Positions 11,840 to 24,088 of a stretch of 64,000 nt of DNA are shown here, in pieces. Each line of letters begins with the position of its first letter. Position 1 is the first letter of the stretch. Source of the stretch: Magnolia sinica (Eukaryota; Streptophyta; Magnoliopsida; Magnoliales; Magnoliaceae); assembly GCF_029962835.1 (NCBI RefSeq), contig NC_080590.1:62866001-62930000 (forward strand). Direction: 5' to 3'. The position numbers were made by a program, and so were the translations under genes. A model generated the notes under the pieces. The model searched no databases. It saw only the letters and a program-made list of their open reading frames with translations, and had not been told where the DNA came from.

Positions 11840-12399
11840 ATTGTAGGAATGTAATTATGAATTTATCTTTCAAAAATATGACATTGGAGCTCAATATCTT
11901 GTTCAACATGAGCAAACAGTTAGAGGATGTTGGTGATATCCACAACATTAACTTGATAGATTCTTTCATGGAAGATAGAGCACTCCTGACTCTATACTCT
12001 AACCCTCTGAGACATGCTTGGCTCACTCCCTTGATTTGGATGATAACACGATTAGGGAGACGGATGCCATGCTTGATGTTGCGCCGGTACTTGAAGTTAA
12101 CTAGTGGTGGAGGCCATAATTTAAGAAATTGCCCCAAACAAATGTAGTGTCTCTACCGCCTAACCTCAAGGCACTGATGCTTGACCTGAAACCTTTGCTC
12201 ACTGATCTTAATATGTCTACTTATGTCAAGATGAGACATACCCGATGGTGATCTCTTCCCACACTTAAGAAGGAATATAAAAGTATCCTTATTTCTACTC
12301 TCATTGAGCATAAATGAGTCATTGGATAGTTAATTGTGGACCTCAAGGAAATTGATCCTTTAATTTGTAAAAACCTTCCGGCAACCACAACGTCGACTC

Positions 12400-13190
12400 A
12401 ATTCAAATATGAAAGAAGTGGTTAAGGCTGAGGTACTTAAGTTGTTGGATGTGGGTATCATATACCCTATATCCGACAACCAATGGGTGATTCCAACTCA
12501 AGTGGTTCCTAAGAAGTCCAGAATCACCATTGTAGCTAATGCCGACAATGAACTCATGCCAACTAGTGTCACTTCTAGTTGGAGAAGGTTGACTACAGAA
12601 AGTTGAATACCGTCACAAAGAATGACCATTTTCCTTTGCCCTTCATTAATCAAATTTTGGAAAGGCTAATTGGTCATTCTTACTACTACTTTCTTGACGG
12701 ATATTTAGGCTACAATTAGATAGAGATAGCCCTTGAAGATCAAGAAAAGAAAACGTTCACATGTCCATTTGACACCTTTTGCTTACCAAAGGATACCATT
12801 TGGACTGTGTAATACCCTCGCCACTTTTCAGTGATGCATATTGAGTATATTTTCTGACATGGTGGGGCAATATTTAGAGGTATTCATGGATGACTTCTCT
12901 ATCTTTAGTCCATCCTTCAACGAGTGTTTGGAAAATCTTAAAAATGTGCTGAAGTGATGTGAGGAAAAGAATTTGGTTCTGATTTTGGAGAAGTTTCATC
13001 TCATGGTTCCCAAGGGAATTGTTTTTAGACATACAATTTCATCAAAAGGAATTGAGGTAGACAAGGCGAAAAGTGATCTTATCTTTAACCTACCTCCACC
13101 TAAGAGCATACGTGACGTGCAATCCTTTCTAGGACATGCCAGATTTTATAGACGATTCATTAAGGACTATAACCGTCTCTCGTCATACAG
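12400..13190 (+). pseudogene. E3 reverse transcriptase, truncated
   Basis: Reads VGIIYPISDNQW and TQVVPKK (RT start), then DHFPLPFINQILERL and YFLDGY. After several shifts it continues through KTFTCPFDTF, the YVDD-region remnant and FHLMVPKGIV, and on to LGHARFYRRFIKDY at about 13185. The catalytic Asp-Asp box is not recognisable (FMDDFS-like, shifted). Homology stops abruptly at about 13190; the RNase H part is missing and pol resumes only at 27811. Stops and frameshifts are frequent. Confidence 0.82.
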
Positions 13191-13598
13191 CAGGTCGGTT
13201 AAAGATAAGATCCTGCTGAAGAAGTTGTATGCCATACACCTCCACAACACTCAAATAAGCTAATTCTATAAGGACTTGTAGAGGAACGAGTTGTTTGATA
13301 TACCATTTTTAAGAAGTCCATTGCAGGTCATTGATTGAATGGGCTAGGATGATCTAAGAAAAATGAGAGAAAATTTGGAAAAGAAAAATCAAATTTGGGC
13401 CTTTATGGCTGTATCGGCCTGTAACAACACGAATATGCTCGTACAGCCAATATAGCCTGATACAACCCAGTTTTTCACTCGAACCTATACGAAATGGAAA
13501 CAACTGTGTTAATCCATGTTGTTCACTATGGATATTTCAATCCATGTTGTTCACTAATCAAATCCTGAAATGGAAACAACTGTGTTAATGGAACTTAC
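13191..13598. other. Left edge of block E4, with a short direct repeat
   Basis: Retroelement homology ends near 13190 and no terminal inverted repeat is visible. A short duplication occurs at 13490-13590: the words gaaatggaaacaactgtg and atccatgttgttcacta each appear twice. Nothing else is recognised. Confidence 0.4.
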
Positions 13599-13758
13599 AT
13601 GGAAAGGTATATAAGTATGTTTGCCATTAACAAGTCCCACAATGGAGCCTGTGTATCTAGCCATAGCACCATGAACAACACTCTGAGCAAGGAGTGTGCA
13701 ACATATGTTATCTGATTTGATGCATTGCTTGGAATAGCCCAGATCATATATGTCGGAT
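13599..13758 (-). pseudogene. ATP-dependent 6-phosphofructokinase exon fragment
   Basis: The minus strand reads [14 protein letters not shown], then, after a frame change, [19 protein letters not shown] and [13 protein letters not shown]. This order is characteristic of plant PFK near the C-terminal third, a glycolytic enzyme phosphorylating fructose 6-phosphate. The exon is bounded by an AG acceptor (tttcatag) and a canonical GTAAGT donor, so it came from genomic DNA with introns. A tca-aa-tca duplication of 5 bases after NAS shifts the frame, so it cannot encode the protein. No neighbouring PFK exon was found on either side. It is the most downstream of the gene pieces in block E4. Confidence 0.85.
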
Positions 13759-15341
13759 CTATGAAACATCACATAACTAAATAAGCTCACTTATCATAAG
13801 TTTTGTTAAATATCCCAGGAGAAAGAAACTTTTTTTTTTTTTTTGCTACAGACCTATATATTTGAGATTTATCACCATCTTCTGTCTTCTTGAGAAATAA
13901 TCCTACAAGATTACAAACAAAAGGCCATCATGATGTATCTGTTTTATCCATCACGATCATTTATTTTTTTCCAAATTAGGTTAGAATATGAGCAAAAAAA
14001 AAAGAGATTGAAAAGAAAGAAAAAGAGGACATGAAAACAACACAAACCAGATTTCTGCAATAGTGCAATGGAAAGAGAATTGGACCTTCAGTGCTATCCA
14101 TGTCCGCAATTCGATCAAGCACAAAAAAATAATTGTAAGATAAACCTGTATGAAAAATAATAGCATATTGATAAGCATATAGTACATCCAAATCCAGTTT
14201 CCATAGAAATTGGCAACCAAATCATAAGAGGGCTTTCATTGAAAGAGAAGATATGAGCAGTATATAGGAGTTTTCAGCTGCTAAGGCTGATACACAGAAA
14301 ATCTTTTGGACGTCTCCATGCTATAGCTGCTAATAAGAGCACTTTTCTTCAATAAGGGAGTTTCCTCAAAATCTGGATAGAGAGCAAATAGAGTCATTAT
14401 CATAAATTCATGTTAATGAATCTCGCAAGTTCGGTAGAACTTCCATTACCACATGCAGTTGACATTCAAGACCAAATTAATAACAATAAAGATATATAAT
14501 AATAATGGTTTTTTTTGGCCGTAAATATTGCCATATCACTAGATATTACACATTTTAAGATAAATTGAGAAAATACCTGATTCTTGAGATGTAAATTTTT
14601 TTTTTGGTTCAAATGGCTATCTGGCACCTTTTTTTTCCAAAAATAAAATAAAATAATAATCACATATCTAACCAAAAAAAATCCATACATGCATGTGGAC
14701 AATAGTCGAACTACAACAAGGCGTAGGTTATAAAATATTTCAACAATAGGACAGAACAGACCAATGATCTAGATTACTGGACCATCAGCCCCACTACTGT
14801 GCAAAGATGCAGCCCATCATGTATCATATAGTTCCTCCCACTAAGAATCTGCAAGGCTAGCAACTAGAAAAATTAGCGAGTCATAACAAAGGGAATCTCA
14901 TTTTCTTGAGCTTTAATATTGGTTTAACCAACAAACTTCCCAAAATACAGTTTCTCGTTTAACTTATAGAGTTGAGGGAAATAACATGTCCCAACTTGCA
15001 CTGATTCTTTCCAAGTGGACTATTAAGAACAGAAATTAGTCCTAATACAGGTGGCTGGGATCTTATGATCTGATGGATTATTCGACCATTTTCCACCCTC
15101 GGTTGAAAGAAACAGACCGATGGTCTGTATAACAGAACTATGGGCCCCACTTTTTAGAATTGAAAATCTTGCAAAAAAAAAAAAGGCCAATGACATTTAG
15201 ATGGTCAATGTTTAAATACTTCATATCATTCTACTAATGTGATTTTAGTGTCACAACAAATAATTAGATTGCTATGTACACTGAATAATAACCTAAGCTG
15301 CCAAATCAGAAGAAAGTAGCTATGGAAAGAACATCTCTCAC
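13759..15341. other. Intron-like DNA in block E4, no exon recognised
   Basis: AT-rich DNA with poly-T/poly-A runs (for example 13830-13844 and 14505-14520). Short open stretches exist on the minus strand (for example 14191-13976) but match nothing I know. I found no further PFK or WD40 exon here. Confidence 0.35.
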
Positions 15342-15440
15342 CAGACCACATTCGTTTCCAACAACCAAGCTCATAGTGATTGAATATAAGTCTAGCACTG
15401 ATATTGGAGCACTGATGCCAGCCACTTTGATCCCTGGTAC
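15342..15440 (-). pseudogene. Tomosyn/Lgl-type WD40 protein, exon fragment 2
   Basis: Thirty-three sense codons, open throughout, read VPGIKVAGISAPISVLDL followed by SLVVGNECGL. This is the stretch of plant tomosyn-like (lethal giant larvae homologue, WD40/transducin family) proteins normally written GIKVAGSSAPVS and LAVGNECGLVRVYKL. These proteins bind SNAREs and regulate vesicle fusion. The AG acceptor (ttgtcag) and GTGAGA donor are intact. It directly follows, in phase, the exon at 15600-15690. The next expected exon (VRVYKL...) was not found. A fragment, not a whole gene. Confidence 0.8.
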
Positions 15441-15599
15441 CTGACAATCATATAATACATGTTGCTTTAACAGGCCATACTACTAAATAACCTAACCATC
15501 ACTTATTTTATCAACATTCATCAAAATCAAAAGAGAGCTATACCTTCATTACATTTCAAAGAAAAATATTTTATGGGTTATCCATGATGAGGCTCTAAC

Positions 15600-15690
15600 C
15601 TCCCCTCCCAATACAGATACAAGTGACAGGACTAGATATGTGGCATCCCATACTCGTACAGATCCATCTTTGTAGCCTGATATATATAAT
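15600..15690 (-). pseudogene. Tomosyn/Lgl-type WD40 protein, exon fragment 1
   Basis: Ninety-one bases on the minus strand read LYISGYKDGSVRVWDATY followed by a SVLGGE end. This is a WD40 blade (GYQDGSVRIWDATYP in plant tomosyn-like proteins). It is bounded by an AG acceptor (gcctacag) and a GTTAGA donor. It splices in phase to 15342-15440 across a 159-base intron, the order known in the family. No stop is present in either exon. The exons that should precede it (carrying the WPLTGG-type segment) were not found upstream. Confidence 0.82.
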
Positions 15691-18600
15691 CTGTAGGCTT
15701 GAGACTGGATTGTAAACTAGCAGCTAAGGCCTTAAAAGATGTACAGTTCACATGTTTTAAGCAGAAGTACCATGGTTAGATGAGCAAGATCAAGCAATTG
15801 GCATGATTTTCTCACAGTGGGTCATCAATCATCGGGCCACCAGAAGAATTGTATTGATTGCTGAGATTTGGTAGGGGGTCCAACGACTCCTAAATTAGTC
15901 TTACGAAGAAATGATGAACTATTCTATCCAGCAAAAACTGAGATGTGTAGAATCAAGATTTAGAAATGCATATGTTTAGAACTAATATTAGGAAAAATAA
16001 ATAAATAAATAAAAGAAAGAAAGAAAAATATAAACCTCGAAAAAATCATGCTGGTCCACCCATATATATCAGCTTGATATCCCAGAAACCTTTTAAAAAA
16101 TACAAATCATTATAAAAACTATATAAAGAAGAAAGAAAAAGCTACTTGGAATCAATAGTAAAGCAACATAGGAAGGGAAAAATTAACTTTGTTTCACGCA
16201 TAAAACATTTGTGATTGTCCTATTTTAGGCTTGGATATCATCTCCTATAGTCAAATAGAACAAATGAAAATAAGGTTAAATAGATGTATCTAAAGAACCT
16301 ATTAGTTCCAACACAATTCAAAGCAAATAGGAAAAGAAGTAGAAATTTTTGAGAGGTAGGATCTTTGGTAGGGCAAATTTTGAAAGCATGGTCCATCCAC
16401 AATGAAAACCCATCTCAACAGTCTAGATCACCAAACAATGGGCCTTTTTAACTCATCGGCTATTTGAATATCAAAGTGTAAATGTGTAGGAAATAGAAAT
16501 GATCCTGTTCATCAACAATATACTAAGATTTGGTATGAAGCCCTGTATACCATCCAATCAACATCCTCACTGACTCCAATTGTCCAATCAATGGGTTACC
16601 TCTATGATGGGTTAAAACACAAATCACGCACAAAGTTAATTGTGAAATTTCACTTTATTAATCTATAGGAATGGGTAAAAGTTATCGACGGTTTCTAGAA
16701 TTCATGATAAGGAAGCTACCCACAAAATTGGTAGTTATTTTTCATTCAAGTCCAACTTGGAAGCAACATAACCACAATTTGGAGCCCAAACAGTTGTTGA
16801 GGAAATCACAATTTGTCTAATTTCCACTCTAATAGACTAATAGCTGCAATTCAGTTCAATAATGCATCTAAACACACATTATATGTTCCTAACCACAATG
16901 AATTTTTTTATTTTATTTTAAATGAAATACAACACTTTGGTATTCTTATGATGCAATTGCTTCATCATGTTTCATGAAATTTCATTTCTAATAAGCTAAA
17001 GTATCACAATCTCTAAAGGAAGATAAATATTTTAACAGATCAATACATATCTAAAACTTTCTAGATGACATTTTCTTTTGGTTTTGCATAAGAACACATC
17101 ACAAAATACATTAGATAAGTTTAAATATTTACAGCTTTCAATGTATAACAAGCTTTGCCTGTCTGACATCTATATTATGAACTAATACCAGAGAATCCAC
17201 ACGTCAATATTACATCAAAGATTATGACTAATTCAATGCATAAATACTGTTGATTTCAAAATCTCTGATCTTTACATTCTATATTAAAGCCAGTGGCCAC
17301 ATCAACAGTTCTAAGAATTTTTAATTTCAGTAAAAATCTGCTACTTGATAGATGTTTGTGTACATGTGTATCATTCACTAAACTCTGCCAGAGTATCAAA
17401 CCCCTTTCGTGGAATAGGCCTGCAAAAGAGAAACTTTGATACTCTCATAAGCATGCATGGCCATCTCACACATCTCCTCCAAAAGGCTTTCCTACTCTAC
17501 AGTCCATTTAGACCCTATTTCACATGAATAATTGGATGTAATTCCATGTAAAGCCCATGAATCAGATGGGCTCTTATAATTTGAATTGGTGCATGGCCCA
17601 TCTAATGATGGGACCCATCAGATGAACAGATGAGAATACTGAAACATGGGCCCACGTTTATCAGTGTTGAGTTGAATAAAAAGACTTCTTTCACAATGGA
17701 GCATCATATCGTTACCACTTACCTCTTCTAATGGTAATTCTATCAGCAATGTTGGACTAAATCAAGGTCATAAATCTATCATCAAAAGGCTGAATAGAAC
17801 TTCAAACAGTGGAAAAATGCATCCGAATCTGGTGCACGTTGTTTTGATTACTCGTTTTCACCATACGTACTAAGAGTCATCCCGGTACTAGAGTCGATGG
17901 TACAAACTGTAGGGAACAATTGATGATCATGCTAAAACCTGCATGTTCACCTTTTCTTTTGGCCCACCTAAGTTGTGGAAATGATTGAGTTTTGTGTATT
18001 CATCTTGATGGGGCACACCAGATGAATGGTTTGCATGACATATACACATTGCGGTAGTCCTACATTCATTTCGGTTGGTGAAATCAATGACCACACTAAC
18101 TGCTTTCGACTGCCAAAGGAGAATGAAATACGTAGGGCAGAGTTCTAAAATCCCATTACGAATAGGTGTCGGGATTCACACTACATCGTTGCTCAAAGTC
18201 ACCCTTCAATAAATAAACCATGCAAAGAACATAGAAGAGATGAGAGAGGCTATATACCTGACAGATGGAACCCAAAACCATGGTCAAATCACTGATGATA
18301 GGTATTTCCAAAGGCTCCTCCATATTACACACCTACTCAAAAGACACCACCATACACCAGTTAAGAAAAAAGATTCAGAACATTCAATTCAAGTACTGAA
18401 ACTTCAAATTTTTTCTTTCATTTGTTCTACATCCACTTCATTATTTTCTTTTTTCTTTTCTTTTTTCAGTTGAAAGATAATGAAAACATTATTGTGAAAC
18501 AAATTTGGAAAGAAAGAAAAACCAAACAGAACACCACTTCTCATGTCGTGAAAGGCATGCCACAAAATAGAAATAACAGGAAAATAGATGAAATACCCCA

Positions 18601-18906
18601 AGCTTATGAACTCCGTAATGTTGACATCGGGTGCAAGAACAAGCTATCATGAGGTGGGTCCAATTGCACAGTTGCTCTAGCACCATTCCAAGGAAGCCTC
18701 AAGATCAACTCTCTCTACATTAAATGAGAGCTTGTCACACTATATGCAGGATCCCAAACTAATAAAAAATATTGAAGTAATAAAAATAATTGGAAGCATA
18801 TAGAATGTGGCTGAGGTAAAACAGAAGTTGCGTGAGAAATACCAATAACAACTGCTTCAGATAAAGAAAAAGCATACTTCATTCTGGAATGTGCAGAAGT
18901 ATCAAC
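15691..18906. other. Intron-like DNA in block E4
   Basis: No secure exon. Two exon-like minus-strand candidates are noted at low confidence. One is around 17500-17400 (EEMCEMAMHAYESIKVS, with a possible AG acceptor upstream). The other is around 18325-18263 (EEPLEIPIISDLTMVLGS, followed by a GTATAT donor). Both are short and unrecognised. Copies of the 'cccatctaatgatgggaccc' class of repeat words occur near 17590. Confidence 0.3.
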
Positions 18907-19125
18907 CTTAAGATTGGCATTCTCCTTCTCTAAGGTTGCAATAACATCTTTTAAACTACTCTTAGTAGGTTCCTCTGTTTCTTCTTCCAAGTCTCTTTTG
19001 ATCAACTTAGATTGCAGTCGTTCCATCTCTGATACTTTACCATTTAGTTCAATGCGTAGTTCCTTCATCTGCAATTCTCCATAGATGCTTGCCAGTTCAG
19101 AAATTTCATAGCAGATATCAAAAGG
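18907..19125 (-). pseudogene. Coiled-coil protein exon, unidentified
   Basis: Seventy-three open codons with an AG acceptor (acccttttcag) and an AAG/GTTGAT donor. It starts PFDICYEISELASIYGEL and continues with charged heptad-like sequence (SEMERLQSKLIKRDLEEE, then a T-L-E-K-E-N-A-N-L run). This composition is that of a long coiled coil. I do not recognise the parent protein; golgin, kinesin tail or nuclear-matrix types are all possible. It shares strand with the WD40 and PFK pieces but none of their sequence, so it is from a different gene. The splice sites and clean frame show it was a genuine exon. Confidence 0.65.
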
Positions 19126-20194
19126 CTGAAAAGGGTAAGATATTTCTTTACTCAAATTGCCCATTGAGACTACAGAAAGTTTGTTCAGTACCATCAGGTC
19201 CCTTTCCAAATTCTTACTTTGTGTCCACTAGTATCAGACCATGTTCCAAAGTGACACACTGCAAGTAACAATTAACAAGGCACGATGAATGATAGTGGAA
19301 AGTTATGAAGTTAACTTTAATAATAAATTTGAGGCTACAGTTATATGCTAATGGCAACATCAATATTCATGTCATGTTGATAAAGAAAAGAATCCATGTG
19401 CTAGTCTAAGGCTTCCAAGAAGAGAACTGTTCCCTGCAACCTTCTCATTCATTAATTTGTAGACAACTCATTCTACTCATTACCCAACGGCCTAAATCAG
19501 ATGGAGTTAATAAAAGTGATCACATACAAAAGATTTATTTACTTAAACCAGGTAGTAACCACCTGTGTGAATGTTGGTTGCGATCACTTGAGAGATCGTT
19601 GGATATGCCCAAATAATATAAACCCAAGAGATAACACATCATAAACCCTCATAACTAGGCTTCACAAGTTTTAGATGAGAGGAGAGGATGTAACCATTCT
19701 GCCTTTTGGGTTTGTTTGATTGGATGGAAGTTGGTTTTTCTGTGAATTTTGATTTACCAGTAAGATCAGTAGATTATTTATTTAATTTTCCATTTGTACA
19801 AAACCATTTTCAAGCTGAAAATTAGTCTTATTTTCTCCTTTACCTACCCTCATCTTTCAATTCATGGATCAAGCAATTAGATCTGCCATACATACTTCAT
19901 GGCAGAGAGCATATTTATCTAAAATAAGAGCACATGATATCACTAGTCAGGTGACCATACAAGCTAAGAATAACATAACTGAATCATAAAAAAGCAACCT
20001 TGATGCAATAGACTTTTTGATGCATGATGGTTACCAATGGATGGATGGCCATGAATTATGATCAACCTGAAATCCAAATCTCAATCCTTTGAGAACAGAT
20101 AAATGCAATAATTTTAAAACAAAAGCATAGTCCTAAGACAAATCCCGCCTTCTCTTAGGAAATTCAACAAATAGATAATGTACAAATCGTATCC
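19126..20194. other. Intron-like DNA, no feature recognised
   Basis: AT-rich non-coding DNA between the coiled-coil exon and the solo LTR. No open frame or repeat structure stands out. Confidence 0.35.
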
Positions 20195-20199
20195 CCAAT

Positions 20200-23100
20200 T
20201 GTAAGCCCCGTATCCTAGACCGTACTGTTCCGTCAACTTTCGTGGTCTTCCTGGTCGAATTTCGGCAACCTTTGACCCTTAACCGGTATTTGCGCGCGAC
20301 CTTGATTCACACGCCGTCAATCCGAGTCGACTCAACCCGAGACTGATACCTTAGTGACCGCGTCGTCGCCGCGGTTCCAATGCCGCGACTTGCTCGCCGA
20401 TGCGATACTCTGGCCAGAGATGTGGGCCAGCGTTCGGTGCAAGGAAAACGCCGCGCGTGCGAATTCCGAGAGAATCTCTACGATTTGTCACATCAATCCA
20501 TTAATCCATCAATCTCAACATGTCAAGTACACATCACTTTTCACCCATTCCCAAGCAACCACAAAAGTCAAAAGTTCTTACAAAGCCCATACTTTTCTTA
20601 TACCATTTGCCACAAAAGTCAAAAAGTTCCTTACACCCATCACTCATTACATCCATCACTCCATCACCCATCACTCTCTCTCCCTTTACAATTCTCTCTC
20701 CCCTTCATTTTTCAATTCACTTTCCCAAGCAAGAGAGCACCATACGTATGAGCCTCTTTAAGCTTTCCCAAGCAACAAAGGTGGCCCACTTTCCTACCCC
20801 TTCATCTCCCATCTCAACCATCCAAACCTCATCTCCTCCGTTGGAATCGAAGCTAAGGAGCTAAGGAAGCCAAGGGAACACGAAGATCAAGCGGTGGGGT
20901 GCTTTGATAGAGTAGTTTTAATGTTTTTAAGATGGGCCAAGTGAGGCCAACTGACCAATGGTTTGGATCTCACTTGAGACCCTAAGATGTGGCCGATGGC
21001 CTACTTTGATCATCATGATCATTCCATGATGGGGCCATTCTCCATGGACCCCATTATGATGTTTATTTTTCTTGTATACCTAGGGTCATCTAGACCGTCT
21101 ATTTTAGTGGATAAGGGATCTCCACCGTTGGATTTTGATCTAATGGGCCCATGTGTAATGGGACCCACTTGATGTATGAATTAGTGCAAGGGAGGGCTCA
21201 TAGTGGTGGAGCCCTCCACGCGTGTCCCACTCTCTCTTTCTCTCTCTCTCTCCCTTTCTTTTTCATTTCTTTTCATGTGATGATGTGGCCGTGTGGCCCA
21301 CTCGGATGGACCCCGCCATAAGGCATGTGTTTGATCCAAGTGATCCATAGGTGGGGGCCCACTTATATGTGTTGTATCCACACCATTTGTGCATTGGTGG
21401 CCCACCTGAGTAAGGCCCACCTTGAAAGCTTGTGGCATGGCCAAGTCGTCCAGCGTCTAGAGACGCTGGACGTGGACTGAACCAAAGATAAGCTTGATTC
21501 AACAATGCTTTTGAGTGGACCACGAGTGTAGGCCCCACCTTGATGAATAGTTCTAATCCAAGCCGTCCATCCCATTCTCCAGATTATTTTAGGCGTTGAA
21601 CCGAAAAATGGGCCCAATCTGACTTTCAGGTGGGCCATAGCATAGCAAACAACGTATTTATCGTTGAAACACCCTCCAATGTTTCTTTTATACACCGAAA
21701 TATGCTCAATATTGGGCTTGTTTTGCTTGGCTCAAGCCATGGAGGACCATTGGACGGAGTGGATTCTCCGACGTGGGCCCCACATGTGAAAAACCGTGGG
21801 AAAAAAAAATAGATGCAACAGCTGCGCTGTTGCTGTCAGAAGGTAGTAGGCGCTGCCTGCGCACCAGCGGACGAGCGGACAGGCAGCAGCCCAAGGCTCT
21901 ACATGTGGCCCCCACCATGATGTATACTTTACATCCACATTGTTCACGAGGTGGGCCACTCCTAGCAGTGGGCCCCCTCTAAATTTCAGCTCCATCCACA
22001 GCTCAGGTGGCCCACACTGCACGAAACAATGAGATTGAATTTCTGCCATTGAAACCATTTTATGAGCCACAAAAGTTTTGGATCAAGATGAAATTTTTGT
22101 TTTTCCTTTCACTCAGGTCTATGTGACCTTGTCAACAGGTTGGATGGCAGGGAAAACATTGTGGTGGGCCACACACATGGAACCCACCATTGTTGTATGT
22201 GTTGCCACACCGTCCACGGCTATGGACGGTGGAACCTCCCCATGATGTATCCATTTTATTCACACCGTCCAGCAGATGGTGGAGCCCACGGTTATGCATG
22301 TGTTTTATTCACACTGTCCAATGACAGTGGGACCCACCAGGACACGGGTGCTGCATCCAAACAGTCCATCCGTTTAGAAGGCCCAATGTGATGTATTAGG
22401 GCCCATGGATTGGGGCTCATATTGATGTAATTGTGGCTGTTGCTGTGGCCCATTTGATATCTATATAAGGCCTATGTCACGAGGCTCATTTTGATATATT
22501 CTAAGGCCCATGGGTTATGGCCCATTGCAATGTACATAAGGCCCATTGGTGCTGCCCATTGATGTGGCCAACTTAATGAATATTAGGCGCATATAATATG
22601 GCTCATTTGATGTATTTAAGGCCCAATGGGATGTACCTAAGGTCCATTGCAATGTGTGATCTCTACATGGTTCATGTGATGAGGTTTACGACGGGCTATG
22701 CCTTGGGAGCAATAATGGTTTGACGTTCACATTGCAAGTATAATGTTGGTTAAATGTCCACATTAGAACTCTCCCCAGGGCCCATTGATAGGCTCGTACT
22801 TATTGTGTGTAGGCCGTCTAGTCCATCTGCGTTGTAAGGATAGTGCATTATTTTATAGCATGTTTAGTATAGTTCTATAATTCATGATCATACGCATCAT
22901 ATGTATGCTTGATATGAGAAGTGACTGATCATAGCATATGCCTTCGGACAGATTGTTTAGGGGCTCTCGAATGAGAGGTGTTACCCTACATGAGCGCACT
23001 ATACGTGCAGGATTGCTGCATGACTGGATAGTGTGATTCATGCATTCGTATTATTTGACATGGTACTGTATACCCTAGCGACATCAGGGCCGTATCCTCC

Positions 23101-24083
23101 ACAGGCATATCATGGTTGGCAGGATTGGATACCGAAAATCTTGTTCTACATGGGGTGCTATAGATATCCCCGGGTGAAAGTTCCTAAACCCTTATAGTAC
23201 CAAGAGGTTGCTCCAATGTCTAAACCGAGTGGGTGCATGAGCGCCGAGTATCGATTAACAGACGGTCGCGCTTTCCACTGTGTCGTGGTCGGTTGGAAGG
23301 GAGTGCGGCCTTACCCGCCCGAGAGGAGGGGGCAAAGCTAGGTTGAGTCTGACCAGCTCGAGAAATGGGTCCGCTATTGACGAGCCGAGCCTGATATTGG
23401 CAGGCGGATAGTGAGGTCTCTTCCACTCCCCTTATTGCGCGCGATGGGGCGACAATCTGGTTGAAGTGTACTAGACCCCGGTGATATTTCAGAGTTGAAC
23501 TGTATTGATGTATGGACTCAGATGAGGATTTGTATGCTTGAGTTTCATTTTGCATCGCATGGCCTTGGTATGGCCGACATCATTCATGTATTATATTGCA
23601 TAACCTTGGTACGATTAATGGTATTCATGGGTTCATCAACATGTTGTATTACTCTGATACTGCATAGTTGTATTACTACCTTGTGCACACACTTTTACCG
23701 CCCTCTAAGCTTTCCATAAGCTTATGCATGACCATTGTATGCAGGTGACGTTGGAGCACAGTAGCGCTGAGGCAGGAGCGCTTTGCAGATCATCTTAGAG
23801 CTTTTTATTTATTATCATTGTATTTCCCTTTATGCTCATTGTACTTTTAAAGTTTTTGATCATAGTGGAAATGTGGAGTTTTTGGTTGTTGTTTGTGGGT
23901 TATGCCTTTGGTTATGCTTATTACGAATCAAACTGATGTTGAAAATCCTCCTCATAGCATCACAGGATTGGAACTTGGCAAATGGGCGCTGGGAGCTGAG
24001 AATGGGGTTCTACGGAGGCTGTTGGTACCGGATTTGGTGATCGAAAATTTTGTGAGCCCGGTTTCCGAGTTTGGGGCGTGACA
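20200..24083 (+). mobile_element. Solo LTR of a chromovirus-like element, 3.9 kb (LTR1)
   Basis: It starts TGTAAGCCCCGTATCC, ends GGGGCGTGACA, and is flanked by perfect 5-bp duplications CCAAT (20195-20199 and 24084-24088). These are the signature of an LTR integrated by a retroviral-type integrase. No internal coding region or second LTR is seen, so it is a solo LTR. It shares its first 200 bases, a central hairpin, and its last 1.3 kb with LTR2 at 28224-34326. The end resembles that of the LTR at 55922-58273. It sits inside block E4 DNA. ORFs within it (for example 21181-22070) are not genes. Confidence 0.85.
21447..21472. repeat. Inverted repeat (12-bp arms) in LTR1
   Basis: The arms CGTCCAGCGTCT and AGACGCTGGACG are separated by two bases. 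The same hairpin occurs at 29123-29144 in LTR2, with a paired change in both arms. Confidence 0.9.
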
Positions 24084-24088
24084 CCAAT

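Larger units (their letters stand above)
10640..12150 (+). pseudogene. E3 protease, split by a TIR element
   Basis: 10640-11161 reads a retropepsin-like domain: LLDLGANVNLIPYSVYEQLG with the active-site Asp in DLGA (10883-10894), then a VDKFYYLIDFIILD strand and PFILGR. After ILGRLFLATSNVIINC the frame is broken by the hAT-like insert 11162-11839. The sequence then resumes at about 11848 (MNLSFKNMTLELNI), matching E2 at about 38611-38550. In E2 the same stretch has no insert, which confirms the break. The aspartic protease would process Gag-Pol; this copy cannot. Confidence 0.8.

Noticed and set aside
15342-15440. The plus-strand and alternate minus-strand ORF at 15226-15447 as a separate gene
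   Set aside because: It is in another frame over the WD40 exon and its intron; the splice-bounded frame matches a known family.
20354-20864. Overlapping plus-strand ORFs of 114-135 codons in LTR1
   Set aside because: Three frames open at once in a C-rich, T-rich stretch of an LTR; Ser/His/Pro low complexity, no domain.
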